From NCBI RefSeq assembly GCF_002506585.1, contig NZ_DAXW01000003.1, positions 241,338 to 305,337 on the forward strand: a stretch of DNA of 64,000 nucleotides. The letters are read 5' to 3'. Both the position numbers and the translations under genes were made by a program. Source of the DNA: Methanoculleus sp. UBA430 (GTDB lineage Archaea > Halobacteriota > Methanomicrobia > Methanomicrobiales > Methanoculleaceae). Shown here in pieces: positions 1-8,006 of the stretch (position 1 is the first letter of the stretch; the number at the start of each line of letters is the position of its first letter). Under the pieces are notes generated by a model that saw only the letters and a list, made by a program, of their open reading frames with translations, ran no database searches and was not told the origin of the DNA.

Positions 1-4
1 TCAT
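1..4 (-). CDS. Start codon of a gene running off the left edge
   Basis: An ATG on the minus strand at 4-2 follows a strong Shine-Dalgarno sequence, AGGAGGT, at 14-8. The spacing of 3 bases is short but workable. The coding sequence lies outside the window, so the product is unknown. It would be the next gene after the broken signal-peptide ORF at 15-130 and probably shares the promoter at 267-303. Confidence 0.5.
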
Positions 5-14
5 GTGACCTCCT

Positions 15-130
15 TTAATATCCGATCCTGCTGGAAGGATCCTGAGCGCTCACCACAGCCACAACAACCATGCTCACCAGCAGACGGCGAGAAGCATGGA
101 GAATGCCCGCATTCCGATTTTTCCTTTCAT
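15..130 (-). pseudogene. Broken signal-peptide remnant, paralogous to the 16071-16988 gene
   Basis: From the ATG at 130, after a GGAGG ribosome site, the frame reads MKGKIGMRAFSMLLAV and then stops at 76-74. The intact secreted protein at 16071-16988 begins MNGKIGMRALSVLLAV. Reading on in a neighbouring frame gives a hydrophobic stretch (LVSMVVVAVVSAQ) and ends at position 15. This looks like a signal peptide frameshifted near its middle and cut off soon after. The 70 bases upstream of the start also align without gaps with those upstream of 16988. Alternatively it could be a tiny leader peptide for the gene starting at position 4. Confidence 0.45.
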
Positions 131-266
131 GTGTCTTTCCTCCGTTTTCATTCACCTGAGGTAGGAGAGGCACACGTTTTGAGTACACGGAATGCATACA
201 TTCTGTTACCTCCAGGGATGGGCGGGCACCACACGCGGCACCTCATTCGGATCTGCGTCATGAGAA

Positions 267-303
267 CATATAAAACCCGCAACAATCCGTCGGATTTTTC
301 CGA
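267..303 (-). promoter_or_regulatory. Promoter with TCGG-N6-CCGA operator, leftward
   Basis: On the minus strand a TCGG-N6-CCGA inverted repeat (290-303) lies 15 bases upstream of a TATA-like box (267-275). The same element with the same spacing stands in front of the rightward gene at 628, so the two divergent units are probably controlled together. The sequence GTTCGG-N6-CCGA followed by CGGGTTTTATA is shared by the two promoters at matching positions. Confidence 0.55.
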
Positions 304-491
304 ACAATACAAAAATGTTTCTATAGGATGACCATCAGCAGATGACCATCAGCAGATTGGCTGCTCGCCCAACGGGGTGTATTCCGGGCGATACCGGTTC
401 GTATGGGAGTTATTTGCAAAACCAGGCTTTCCGTGAGCCGTGCCGCACGCCGCCGGCAGCACCACCGCCACGGGATCAGATCGCCCTCACC

Positions 492-558
492 ATCCGGAAC
501 CGGATCGTAAGGTTTAAGGTTTGTTCGGTCAGAACCGAATGACGACATCGGGTTTTAT
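492..558 (+). promoter_or_regulatory. Promoter with TCGG-N6-CCGA operator, rightward
   Basis: A TATA box (TTTATA, 553-558) lies 15 bases after an inverted repeat TTCGGT-CAGA-ACCGAA (524-539), which contains the TCGG-N6-CCGA core at 525-538. A second perfect inverted repeat, ATCCGG-AA-CCGGAT, is at 492-505. The transcription start should be near 580, giving a 5' leader of about 45 bases before the ATG at 628. Confidence 0.6.
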
Positions 559-627
559 AAGATTCCCCCTCGAATTCGGGTTTAGTTCCGGGTGCGAGAA
601 TGCCCGGGCGCACCTTCGGGGGTACTC

Positions 628-1320
628 ATGAAACGATGGTTATGCATGCTGGCAGCACTCTTCCTGCTCGCGGCTCTGCCTGCTGCCGTCAGCGCCGCAC
701 CACCTGCGCACAACTATGACTGTTCGGATACGACGCCGACGGCCTACGACGCACAGGTGGATCAGGCTGCGATGGGCTACTCCAGCTCGTCGTCCATGAA
801 TGCACACGCATCGACGGCCTACAGTACGTTCAGGTCGGATGCTATATTCTTCTTCAATGGCCACGGCCTCTACTACGACGACTCGCATAAAGGCGGTGGA
901 ATAAAGTTCTCCTCGGAATCCTGGATACTGGCCGACACCGACGGTCACTACCCGGGAAACGACCAGTATTACATCGCTGATTACGGGACCGATATCAGGG
1001 ATGTCCTGCTCGCGGTTTACCTCGCCTGCTATTCGTCGCACGACAACCAGTACAACGGGGATCTCCTCCAGCAGACCATGAACAAAGGAGCAGACATCTG
1101 CCTGGGGTTCGACGGCGAGGTCGAGGTCGAAAACGGAAAGTGCTGGTCAGGGAACTTCTGGGATCGGGTGCGAAACGGGGAGACCGTTGCAAGCGCCGCA
1201 AGCAACGCAAAGGACGACTGCTACTGGCACTGGCCAATCGGCTACTGGGGAGTGGACACCTACGAGATCTCCGGCAGTTACAACAGTTATCTCACTCCCG
1301 CCCGCTACGGAATCTATTAA
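628..1320 (+). CDS. Secreted caspase-fold-like (clan CD-like) protein
   Basis: The product is 230 residues with a clear signal peptide (about 1-23, ending VSA). Two short motifs resemble the catalytic dyad of clan CD cysteine peptidases. Hydrophobic residues run into GHG with His79, and a second hydrophobic strand ends in ACYS with Cys134, 55 residues later. Gingipains, legumains and caspases share this HG then AC or SC layout at the ends of beta strands. A related layout occurs in the 53893-55395 protein. I recall such archaeal domains being filed as DUF6345, but have not checked. The start at 628 is chosen over the in-frame ATG at 592 because the signal peptide begins there. It heads a likely operon with the next two genes. 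Peptidase activity is inferred. Confidence 0.6.
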   Translation: MKRWLCMLAALFLLAALPAAVSAAPPAHNYDCSDTTPTAYDAQVDQAAMGYSSSSSMNAHASTAYSTFRSDAIFFFNGHGLYYDDSHKGGGIKFSSESWILADTDGHYPGNDQYYIADYGTDIRDVLLAVYLACYSSHDNQYNGDLLQQTMNKGADICLGFDGEVEVENGKCWSGNFWDRVRNGETVASAASNAKDDCYWHWPIGYWGVDTYEISGSYNSYLTPARYGIY

Positions 1321-1335
1321 TGGAGTGATCCGATT

Positions 1336-2112
1336 ATGAAATGGATACCTATTACTGCAATCATATGCATCGTCATTGCGGTCTCGGTCGCGGCAGCGGC
1401 TGGCATCAACGCTCCGATCGGAGTGGATACTGCGAAAGAAAAAGCACAGGACTTTCTTAATGCACCCGATGCAACCGTCCAGTACCAGAAGACCGAGCGC
1501 CTGAATCAGGGAGAGTACTACGTCTTTGGCATCGGAGGCGGACAGGTTTACGTCAACGCCCATACCGGGGCTGTTGAGCGCGCCACGTTTGACTCTGCAC
1601 GGAAGGATTCCCACGAGATCCGGCTGGATCAGGCCGCAGCCGAAGCGGCGGCAAGGGCCTACGCTGAAGAGAAGTACAGCGGTTTTGCGGAGAAGAGTAT
1701 GCGGCTTATCGAGTCGAACCTGGTCTCTCACGGCGATGCAGGCAGCGAATATTTGTACATCTGGAGGGAAGAGAAGAACGGTGTCCTCACGCCGAACACG
1801 GTTGTCGTAAACGTCAACCCCGGTACCGGCGAGATCGTCTCGTACATCGGGATCCGGCGGGAGATCAAATGCCCGCTTGAGCCGGCACTCTCCCGGGACG
1901 AGGCGCTGAAGGTCGCGGCCGGGGAGTTCCCGGGAATCCGGGTGACCGGTGCGACGGCCGACCTCTCCGTCGAGTACACCCGGCCGGACGCACAGACGCT
2001 GACGTGGGTGGTGACGATGAAAGGCGAGCCGGAGGGTGACGTCCTCCAGGGAGGGCTCGTCGTCATCGATGCACGAGCAGGAGAAGTGCTGATGGTAAGC
2101 CCATACCTCTAA
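1336..2112 (+). CDS. Membrane-anchored protein with three PepSY-like repeats
   Basis: The 258-residue product starts with one hydrophobic signal or anchor segment (4-24). After it come three units with the PepSY pattern of an acidic helix followed by strands and an Asn/Asp-x-x-x-Gly-Glu turn: roughly 27-80 (GVDTAKEKAQDFL then NAHTGAVE), 97-165 (LDQAAAEAAARAY then NPGTGEI) and 184-258 (LSRDEALKVAAGEF then DARAGEV). PepSY domains are known as protease propeptide or inhibitor-like modules. It lies 15 bases after the caspase-fold-like gene and probably shares its mRNA, so an inhibitory or chaperone role towards that protein is a natural but unproven reading. Confidence 0.65.
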   Translation: MKWIPITAIICIVIAVSVAAAAGINAPIGVDTAKEKAQDFLNAPDATVQYQKTERLNQGEYYVFGIGGGQVYVNAHTGAVERATFDSARKDSHEIRLDQAAAEAAARAYAEEKYSGFAEKSMRLIESNLVSHGDAGSEYLYIWREEKNGVLTPNTVVVNVNPGTGEIVSYIGIRREIKCPLEPALSRDEALKVAAGEFPGIRVTGATADLSVEYTRPDAQTLTWVVTMKGEPEGDVLQGGLVVIDARAGEVLMVSPYL

Positions 2113-2138
2113 ATCACTTCTTTTCCTAAGTGGTAACA

Positions 2139-2936
2139 ATGCACTCGAGGATGTGGGTATGGATTGGCCTTTGCGCCGTTCTCGTTCTTGCCGCGGCGAA
2201 CCTCGCCATACTTGCGGCCTTTCCCCCGGAGCAGGGACACGTGCAGGAACCGCTCAAGCGGGTGAACTGGATACTGCCGTTCGGGCCGGGGTTCGAGTAC
2301 CCCGGCTCCTACGAAAGCCCGGTCATCGTCTACGACGGAGCGAACGAGACCTGGCACCTGCGGAACGTTACTGCCTACAACCGGGCAATCAACCTCGGCG
2401 AACGCTACAGCCTTGATCCGACCCGCCCGGAGGATATCCGGTACACCCCTGATATCGCAATCGAGGGCGACAAAATCAGCCTCGACTTCTTCATACGGAA
2501 CCTTGCGGGCGAAGACTGCGCCCGTGCCGACCTTGCCGTGGCGACGGAGATCACGGGCCTGAACGCCACCACCGGGTTCCCGACGGGGGATATCCTCCCC
2601 GGCATCGCGACGACGCTGCCCATCGATAACCTCGCCGCCGGCGAGTGGCGGGAGGTGCGGGTGACGGCGGACCTTCCAAGACCCGGGCAGGAGGAGAGCC
2701 TTATTCTGACGGTCGATCTCGCCGCCCCCTGCACCATCACGACCCCGAACGGCACGCCGGTCACCTTCGACCTCCGGCGGGTGAGCGTCGTCGAGTCCGG
2801 TCCCATCCCCGCCGGCGAGGGCGGGATCGACCCCGGCTACAACAGGACCCGCCTTCCCCGTGCACCGGCATCGTTCGTCGTAGCGGGGAGAGATGCACCG
2901 GAACCAGTCCCGCCGCCGACCTTCCGGGCGAGCTGA
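2139..2936 (+). CDS. Membrane-anchored extracellular protein of unknown function
   Basis: The product is about 265 residues with one N-terminal hydrophobic segment (about 6-26) and an otherwise soluble, probably extracellular, beta-rich region. Residues about 90-185 (ISLDFFIRN through VRVTADL) resemble an immunoglobulin-like fold such as those in archaeal DUF1616 and CARDB proteins, but I do not recognise a named family. A GTG nine bases upstream (2130) is an alternative start. It follows the PepSY-like gene by 26 bases and precedes the regulator gene by 5 bases, so all four genes probably form one operon. Confidence 0.5.
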   Translation: MHSRMWVWIGLCAVLVLAAANLAILAAFPPEQGHVQEPLKRVNWILPFGPGFEYPGSYESPVIVYDGANETWHLRNVTAYNRAINLGERYSLDPTRPEDIRYTPDIAIEGDKISLDFFIRNLAGEDCARADLAVATEITGLNATTGFPTGDILPGIATTLPIDNLAAGEWREVRVTADLPRPGQEESLILTVDLAAPCTITTPNGTPVTFDLRRVSVVESGPIPAGEGGIDPGYNRTRLPRAPASFVVAGRDAPEPVPPPTFRAS

Positions 2937-2941
2937 GGGAG

Positions 2942-3505
2942 ATGCGGCACACCCCTTTTCCGAAACCCGGGGCGGTTCCGGAACGCTTTTCTCTCCCGGC
3001 AGAAGAGTACCTGATTGTTTCAGGTCAGACTATGGAAGACGTCACGCTCGACCGGGACGACATCACCGCTCTCGCCTCCGACACCCGGGTCGCCATCCTC
3101 AAAGCGCTTGATTCCCGGCCCATGACGGTGAGTGAGCTCGCCGATGGGCTCGATCTTGCCAGGTCGACCATCCATGAGCACCTTGCCGTTCTCGCCGACG
3201 CGGACCTGGTGACGCACGAGAACGCCCGGAAATGGCGGGACTACACCCTGACGAAGAGAGCCCGACGGGTCCTTCATCCCGGAAAGGACCACCGGATCAT
3301 CTTCCTCCTCGGCACGTCCCTCGTTGCCATGACAGCCGGGGCGCTTCTCGTCGCCTCGTTCCTCCGCGGTTTCGCCGTCCAGGGGGGAAGCGCCGTCCGG
3401 GAACCCCTCCTCCTCTACGCGGGCGAGGCGCTCCTTGGCGTGACGATCGCGCTCTGGTACCTTGCGGTGCGGTGCCGGAGGGATAGCTTCCCATGCCGGG
3501 GGTAA
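2942..3505 (+). CDS. ArsR-type winged-helix regulator with two membrane helices
   Basis: A winged-helix DNA-binding domain occupies about residues 35-100 (LASDTRVAILKALDSRPMTV, then STIHEHLAVLADADLV). Two hydrophobic helices follow (about 117-137 and 152-171), so the regulator is likely membrane-bound. The ATG at 3032 gives a shorter, equally plausible protein that starts nearer the DNA-binding domain. As the last gene of the 628-3505 operon it is a candidate regulator of the TCGG-N6-CCGA promoters, which is inference from position only. Confidence 0.7.
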   Translation: MRHTPFPKPGAVPERFSLPAEEYLIVSGQTMEDVTLDRDDITALASDTRVAILKALDSRPMTVSELADGLDLARSTIHEHLAVLADADLVTHENARKWRDYTLTKRARRVLHPGKDHRIIFLLGTSLVAMTAGALLVASFLRGFAVQGGSAVREPLLLYAGEALLGVTIALWYLAVRCRRDSFPCRG

Positions 3506-3524
3506 CTGCCGGGTTTCCCCCCGC

Positions 3525-3923
3525 TCACCCGCCGCCACCAAACAACCCCCGAAACTGTTCCGCAAGGTCCATTGCCGCCGCCTCCTCAGGCTCGACCCAG
3601 GTGTAGTCCTCGTGCTCCGGGCTGAGGCTGACCTCGGTCCTGTCGGCATCGCAGGCCATGACCAGGTAGGCGATCCTCTTCGTCGGGAGGTCGAGTTCCC
3701 CGGCGCCCGCGACGTGCCGGAGGGTGACCCGCATCCCGGTCTCTTCCCGGGCCTCCCGCCGGAGGGCACGGTCGAAGGTCTCCCCGGGGTCGAGCGTCCC
3801 TCCGGGGAGGTCCCACTTCCCCGGGTTGATGGGGTCGTCGGTGGCACGCTTCAGGAGGAGGACCCTCCCAGCGCTATCCCGGATGAGCGCCGAGACGGCG
3901 AGATAGAACGGTTTTTCCGGCAT
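3525..3923 (-). CDS. Nudix hydrolase
   Basis: A complete Nudix box (G-x5-E-x7-REAREETG, residues about 42-64) lies in a 132-residue protein. The enzyme should hydrolyse a nucleoside diphosphate linked to another group; the substrate cannot be told from sequence. The start at 3923 (MPEKPFYLAV) fits the usual short strand before the box. The open frame extends upstream to 3995 but that part does not look like Nudix sequence. It is transcribed away from the AEC transporter and converges with the regulator gene ending at 3505. Confidence 0.85.
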   Translation of the reverse strand: MPEKPFYLAVSALIRDSAGRVLLLKRATDDPINPGKWDLPGGTLDPGETFDRALRREAREETGMRVTLRHVAGAGELDLPTKRIAYLVMACDADRTEVSLSPEHEDYTWVEPEEAAAMDLAEQFRGLFGGGG

Positions 3924-4025
3924 ACGACAAGATAGATCCCTACCGACAGAAATACCTCCCCCACGGCAGAACCGTAAAGAGTAATCAGAGCCCACACTGG
4001 TGGGTCACGAGGGAGCGCCCCATTC

Positions 4026-4958
4026 ATGAACGGTATGGTCACGGATTTCCTGATAGTCGCGGACCAGATCTTCATCCTGGTCCTCCTGATCGCCGCGGGC
4101 TACGTCGCTGTTTCGACAAAGATCGTCGACCCCCGGGCCACCCGGGGGCTCTCGGGGCTCCTCATCAACATCACCATCCCGGCGCTGATCGTCGCCTCGA
4201 TGCAGGTCCCCTTCACCCCTGAGCGCCTCGTCGGCGCAGAGACCCTGATCCTCGCGACCGGGATGCTCTACGTCTTTTCGTTCGCCCTCGCCTGGGCAGT
4301 CTCGAAGGCCATGCGGGTCCCGGCCGCGGAGGAGGGGGTGCTCCAGTTCGCGATCGTCTTCGGGAACGTCGGGTTCATGGGGTTCCCGGTCGCCCTGACG
4401 CTCTTCGGAGAGGAGTCGCTCTTCTACGTCGCGATCTTCAACCTCGTCTTCAACGTCCTGGTCTTCTCGGTCGGGATCGCGATGCTGACCGAAGGGAGGG
4501 GGAAGGGGTTCGATCCAAAACTGCTCTTAAACCCCGGTATCGCGGCCTCCGTCGTCGGGCTCGCCCTCTTCCTCGGCTCGGTGGAGATCCCCTCCCCCTT
4601 CATCGACTCGATCGACCTCCTCGGGGGGGTGACGACGCCGCTTGCGATGATCATCGTCGGGGCGATGCTCGCGACGTTCCCGGCGCGGGAGATGGTCGGG
4701 GACTGGCGGATCTGGGCGACGAGCGCCGTCCTCCTCCTCGCGGTCCCGGTGGCCTACTGCTACCTCTTCTCCCCGGTCTTCTCTGACCCCCTCGTCAACG
4801 GCGTCATGATCACGATGGCCGCGATGCCCGCCGCCGCAAACACCGCCATCTTCGCGGAGCAGTACGGCGCCGACGCCCGACTCGCGTCGCAGATCGTCTT
4901 CGTCTCAACGATCGGGTCGCTTGTTACGATTCCGCTGATGACGACGGTGCTGCTGTAG
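4026..4958 (+). CDS. AEC-family transporter (auxin efflux carrier-like)
   Basis: A 310-residue integral membrane protein with about ten hydrophobic segments arranged as two five-helix halves. The first half has the conserved LLINITIPALI stretch and the second the MPAAANTAIFAEQYG stretch, both typical of the AEC (PF03547) family, which exports organic anions or small acids. An alternative ATG is at 4035. It stands alone, so the substrate is unknown. Confidence 0.85.
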   Translation: MNGMVTDFLIVADQIFILVLLIAAGYVAVSTKIVDPRATRGLSGLLINITIPALIVASMQVPFTPERLVGAETLILATGMLYVFSFALAWAVSKAMRVPAAEEGVLQFAIVFGNVGFMGFPVALTLFGEESLFYVAIFNLVFNVLVFSVGIAMLTEGRGKGFDPKLLLNPGIAASVVGLALFLGSVEIPSPFIDSIDLLGGVTTPLAMIIVGAMLATFPAREMVGDWRIWATSAVLLLAVPVAYCYLFSPVFSDPLVNGVMITMAAMPAAANTAIFAEQYGADARLASQIVFVSTIGSLVTIPLMTTVLL

Positions 4959-5206
4959 GGTGGTGTCGGGGCATCTTTAAGAGTGTGCTTTGGTGCGCAA
5001 GGCGAATCGCCGGTCACCCGGTCTTCGTCCACTTTTGCGTGGGGTAACCCGGGGTACGTGAAACTATTAGCGGCCCTGGCTATGATAGGGACACAAGAGA
5101 ACACACTTTCACCCCGCCTCCGCAAACGTTATGTTAGGCCGCTCTGATTGAGCATGTAACGACATAATCGTCGCCGACTATGGGGTCTGACCGGGAGTGG
5201 TGAGGC

Positions 5207-5569
5207 ATGAGGCCGGGACTACAGCAGATCGATGGAAAACGAAGGACATTCACCGGGGCGTTTGCACGATTCGGGAAGAAGGACCGTTATAGGCCAAAGA
5301 AGGTCGGGAATGAGTGGGTCGCGTACGACGTGACGGTGCTGCTTGTCGATGTCCAGGACATCGATGGAAATCCGATCACCGACCACCTCTGGTTCAACTA
5401 CACGAAGGGGTTCGAGAGCCTCGGGGATCTGCAGGAAGGGGACGTGATCAGGTTCGATGCCAGGGTCAGGCCCTACGTCAAGGGCTACATCAACCAGAGA
5501 ACATATATCGACGATCGGGAGGTCGACTATAAACTGGCCTATCCGACAAAGGTTACCCGGGTCCAGTGA
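5207..5569 (+). CDS. Conserved small soluble protein, possible OB-fold
   Basis: A 120-residue basic, strand-rich protein without signal peptide or membrane segments. The pattern of strands (TFTGAFARFG, VAYDVTVLLVDV, DHLWFNYTKGF, GDVIRFDARVRPYV) suggests a small beta-barrel such as an OB-fold, and so possibly a nucleic-acid-related role. I cannot name the family. The 248 bases before it (4959-5206) contain no gene I can support. Confidence 0.55.
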   Translation: MRPGLQQIDGKRRTFTGAFARFGKKDRYRPKKVGNEWVAYDVTVLLVDVQDIDGNPITDHLWFNYTKGFESLGDLQEGDVIRFDARVRPYVKGYINQRTYIDDREVDYKLAYPTKVTRVQ

Positions 5570-5632
5570 ACCCCCATGGAAGGGGTTTCCTGCCAGGGCG
5601 GCAGGACCCCGCCAGGCCGGGTTCCTCAGCGG

Positions 5633-6088
5633 TTATGGGGCTGTCCCGGCTCTCTCGGTTGCCTTAATCAGGTAGTACCCGAGTCTCCTCTCCAGGTCGT
5701 CCTGCTCTCCTTGCGAAAGCGTTGACACTCCGGCGTAGATCTCTCTGACCTCCGTAACAAACCGGGTCTTCTCTTCCTCTGAGAGATTCGTGGCGGCATC
5801 CCTGATAAAAGCCCAATCCTCCTCGCTCGGTTCACATTTCTCCGGTTCGATATCCCTCCACGACGAGGGGATCGGGACGGCCTGCGGAAGTTTCGAATCC
5901 CTGGTCACCAGGATGATGGTCAGGTTCCCGGCCCTCCCGGGCTCTTTTGTCGGGGCGGGCATCTCTACCGGGTCATGCACAGCGCCCGCACCCGGTGCGT
6001 GGAGGAGGAGCAGGGCCGCGAGCAGCGCTGCCGAAAGAGAGAGGAAGAGCCATGTTACCGATCTTCTCTTCGTCGAATCATCCTCCAT
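5633..6088 (-). CDS. Secreted or membrane-anchored protein, unknown
   Basis: The 151-residue product has a positively charged N-terminus (KRR) and one hydrophobic segment (about 12-33, ending GAGA), then a hydrophilic, helix-rich and acidic domain (about 80-145, with NLSEEEKTRFVTEVREIY). It is probably exported. It lies 142 bases downstream of the 6231-6947 gene on the same strand and may be co-transcribed with it. No family recognised. Confidence 0.5.
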   Translation of the reverse strand: MEDDSTKRRSVTWLFLSLSAALLAALLLLHAPGAGAVHDPVEMPAPTKEPGRAGNLTIILVTRDSKLPQAVPIPSSWRDIEPEKCEPSEEDWAFIRDAATNLSEEEKTRFVTEVREIYAGVSTLSQGEQDDLERRLGYYLIKATERAGTAP

Positions 6089-6230
6089 AGACCACGCTTA
6101 CCCTGTATCAGAGATCTTCTCTTCCCTGCAGACGAACACGGCAACGGGTGTCCGTAACAGGTCGTCAAGAACCCCCCAACAGCGGCAAGAGCCGTCACCG
6201 TAATCCCGTAGAGGTTTATAGCGCCGATTC

Positions 6231-6947
6231 TCATGGGAAGTCAATACCCCCTGCGATAACCAGGTAGTCGGCCGGAACCGGAATGAAGCCCGACTCTGTG
6301 CTCATAACGGCCGTACCCACCGTTGTCATCCAGGTATTCTCTCTCATCAAGCGTTTCGTGCCCCCCACTCCCCGGTACTCGAGGCTGAACGTGACCGGGG
6401 CTGCTTCCTCCGGCGGCGGAACGAAGCCGTCGAGGAATACGACCGTGGTGTAGGTCCCGCTCGAAACCCGGATGAACTCAGCGACGCCGACATCACCGGG
6501 GGTTTCGAGCACGGGCACGAGCAGCCGCGGTTCTCTCTTCATCTCCCATGCGGTCAGGTTGGTAGGCCGCTGGTGCCGGGGCAAGCGTTGCAGTTCGTCT
6601 TCAGTCTGCATCACCTCACACGATACGGATATATCAGGCGCGCACTCTCCCGTCGCCGTGAACGCGAGCATCTTCCCGTAGGGTGTCTCCCGAACCGCCG
6701 CCTGCCACGCGGTAACCCGAGCGCCGGAGAACGTCTCCTCCGGGATCACCGGTTCACCCGTTGCGTTCGCCGGGATAGGGACCATGATCGTGGCGGTGCC
6801 GTTCGTGGCAGGATCGGGTAGATTGGTGATCGAGATCCGGTAGAAGTTGCCCGGCAGAACGGTCTCGGTAAACGCGGAAAGGAGGAACAGCACGACAATC
6901 ATAGCAAAAATGGCAGTGAACGCCTTGAAAACAAAGTCAACCTTCAT
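6231..6947 (-). CDS. Membrane-anchored extracellular protein, paralogue of 23967-24641
   Basis: The 238-residue product has one N-terminal membrane helix (about 8-30) and an extracellular region rich in beta strands. It clearly matches the 23967-24641 protein over its length: NGTATIMVPIPANA against NGTATVMIPVPANA near residue 50, TYTTVVFLDGFVPP in both near 160, and VPADYLVIAGGI against VPAEYHVIAGGI at the C-terminus. Relative to the paralogue it has an insert of about 15 residues near 118-135. Its promoter at 7033-7067 carries the composite element shared with that paralogue. Function unknown. Confidence 0.7.
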   Translation of the reverse strand: MKVDFVFKAFTAIFAMIVVLFLLSAFTETVLPGNFYRISITNLPDPATNGTATIMVPIPANATGEPVIPEETFSGARVTAWQAAVRETPYGKMLAFTATGECAPDISVSCEVMQTEDELQRLPRHQRPTNLTAWEMKREPRLLVPVLETPGDVGVAEFIRVSSGTYTTVVFLDGFVPPPEEAAPVTFSLEYRGVGGTKRLMRENTWMTTVGTAVMSTESGFIPVPADYLVIAGGIDFP

Positions 6948-7032
6948 ACAGGCCTCGCTTCGGGAGTCGAACCCAGGGATGGACCGTGCATGCCCGGATA
7001 CCGGTACCTACGGGTGAGATATCGACGTTCGG

Positions 7033-7067
7033 TTATAAACCTTTTCTGTGGCGCGCGTCTACGCATC
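7033..7067 (-). promoter_or_regulatory. Composite surface-regulon promoter, copy 1 (weakest)
   Basis: Sense strand: GATGCGTAG (7067-7059), 8 bases, CACAGAA (7050-7044), then a TTTATAA box (7039-7033). This is the most diverged of seven copies of GACGTGTAR-N8-GACAGAA-TATA but keeps the exact 8-base gap. Transcription should start near 7010, about 65 bases before the ATG at 6947. Confidence 0.6.
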
Positions 7068-7148
7068 AAGCATCCCTTATCGATTCCAGGCGTCATTGTG
7101 GTGTCTGCAAGCCGGAGCCGGGAATAGTGCGAAAGGCCATCCTCCCTA

Positions 7149-8000
7149 TCACACCACCGTCCGCAGGGTCGCAAGAAGAAAGACCAGCCCCCCGAGGCCG
7201 GTGTTGACATATGGGAGGTACCAGTAGACCCGGTCGATCGAGAGGCCTTCCCGGAGGAGGAGGGCGAGGGGGACGGCCGGGTAAATCAGGACGAGCAGGC
7301 TTAAGGGGTGAAGACCGGCAAGCCAGATGACGAGGGCGGCAAGCCCCGACCAGAAGACGAGGCAGAGGAGGAGTGAGCGCCGTCTCCCGAGGACGACGGC
7401 CGTCGTCGTCATTCCCGCGGCCGCATCCCATCCGATATCGGGGATCGCGGAGAAGAGGTGCATCGCGGCGATGTGGAGGTAGCCGGCGATGACGAGAGCC
7501 GGCGGCGGGAGGGCGCCGCCCGCGAGGTAGTAGCCGAGGATCCCCGGGACCACGTAGAGCATGTTCGAGGAGAAGTCGAGGACCGGGACCTCCTTGAACC
7601 GGAGCGGCGGGGCGCTGTAGAAGTAGGAGAGGAGGAGGAACAAGAAGAGAAGCGCCTGCCCGACGGTGTCGAGCGCAAAGATGAGCGCGAGGCTGACGGC
7701 AGCCGCAAGGCCGATGAGGAGGAGCAGGTCGCGGCCGTCCGCATCGCTGATGCGGTACTCCTTCACATCCTTCTTGGGATTGAACCGGTCGGTATCCTGG
7801 TCCCACCAGTCGTTCACCCCGTAGATGAAGAGGTTTGCCGGTAAGAAGAAGTAGACGAGGAAGAGGGCGTAGGCGGGGTCAAAGAAGGCCGTCCAGGAGT
7901 TCATCCCGAGGGCGTAGCCCACCACGTAGGTCCCACCGGTGTAGATCCAGAACCGGAACCGGGAGACCCGCCAGGCAAGCGAGAGGAGCCGGGGAGCCAC
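7149..8000 (-). CDS. UbiA-family prenyltransferase, likely lycopene elongase
   Basis: A 283-residue polytopic membrane protein with both aspartate-rich motifs of the UbiA superfamily: NDWWDQDTD (63-71) and DIGWD (188-192). The NDWWDQDTDRFNPKK form and the adjoining crtB and crtI genes match lycopene elongases of the bacterioruberin pathway (Lye/LbtA), which add C5 units to the ends of lycopene in the membrane. It is the last gene of the run crtI-crtB-ubiA, 6 bases after crtB. A prenyltransferase acting on another lipid is possible but less likely given the context. Confidence 0.75.
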   Translation of the reverse strand: MAPRLLSLAWRVSRFRFWIYTGGTYVVGYALGMNSWTAFFDPAYALFLVYFFLPANLFIYGVNDWWDQDTDRFNPKKDVKEYRISDADGRDLLLLIGLAAAVSLALIFALDTVGQALLFLFLLLSYFYSAPPLRFKEVPVLDFSSNMLYVVPGILGYYLAGGALPPPALVIAGYLHIAAMHLFSAIPDIGWDAAAGMTTTAVVLGRRRSLLLCLVFWSGLAALVIWLAGLHPLSLLVLIYPAVPLALLLREGLSIDRVYWYLPYVNTGLGGLVFLLATLRTVV

Positions 8001-8006
8001 GGGGGG

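Noticed and set aside
4959..5206. Possible tRNA in the gap after the AEC transporter
   Set aside because: No cloverleaf, TTCRA arm or matching acceptor stem could be found by eye.
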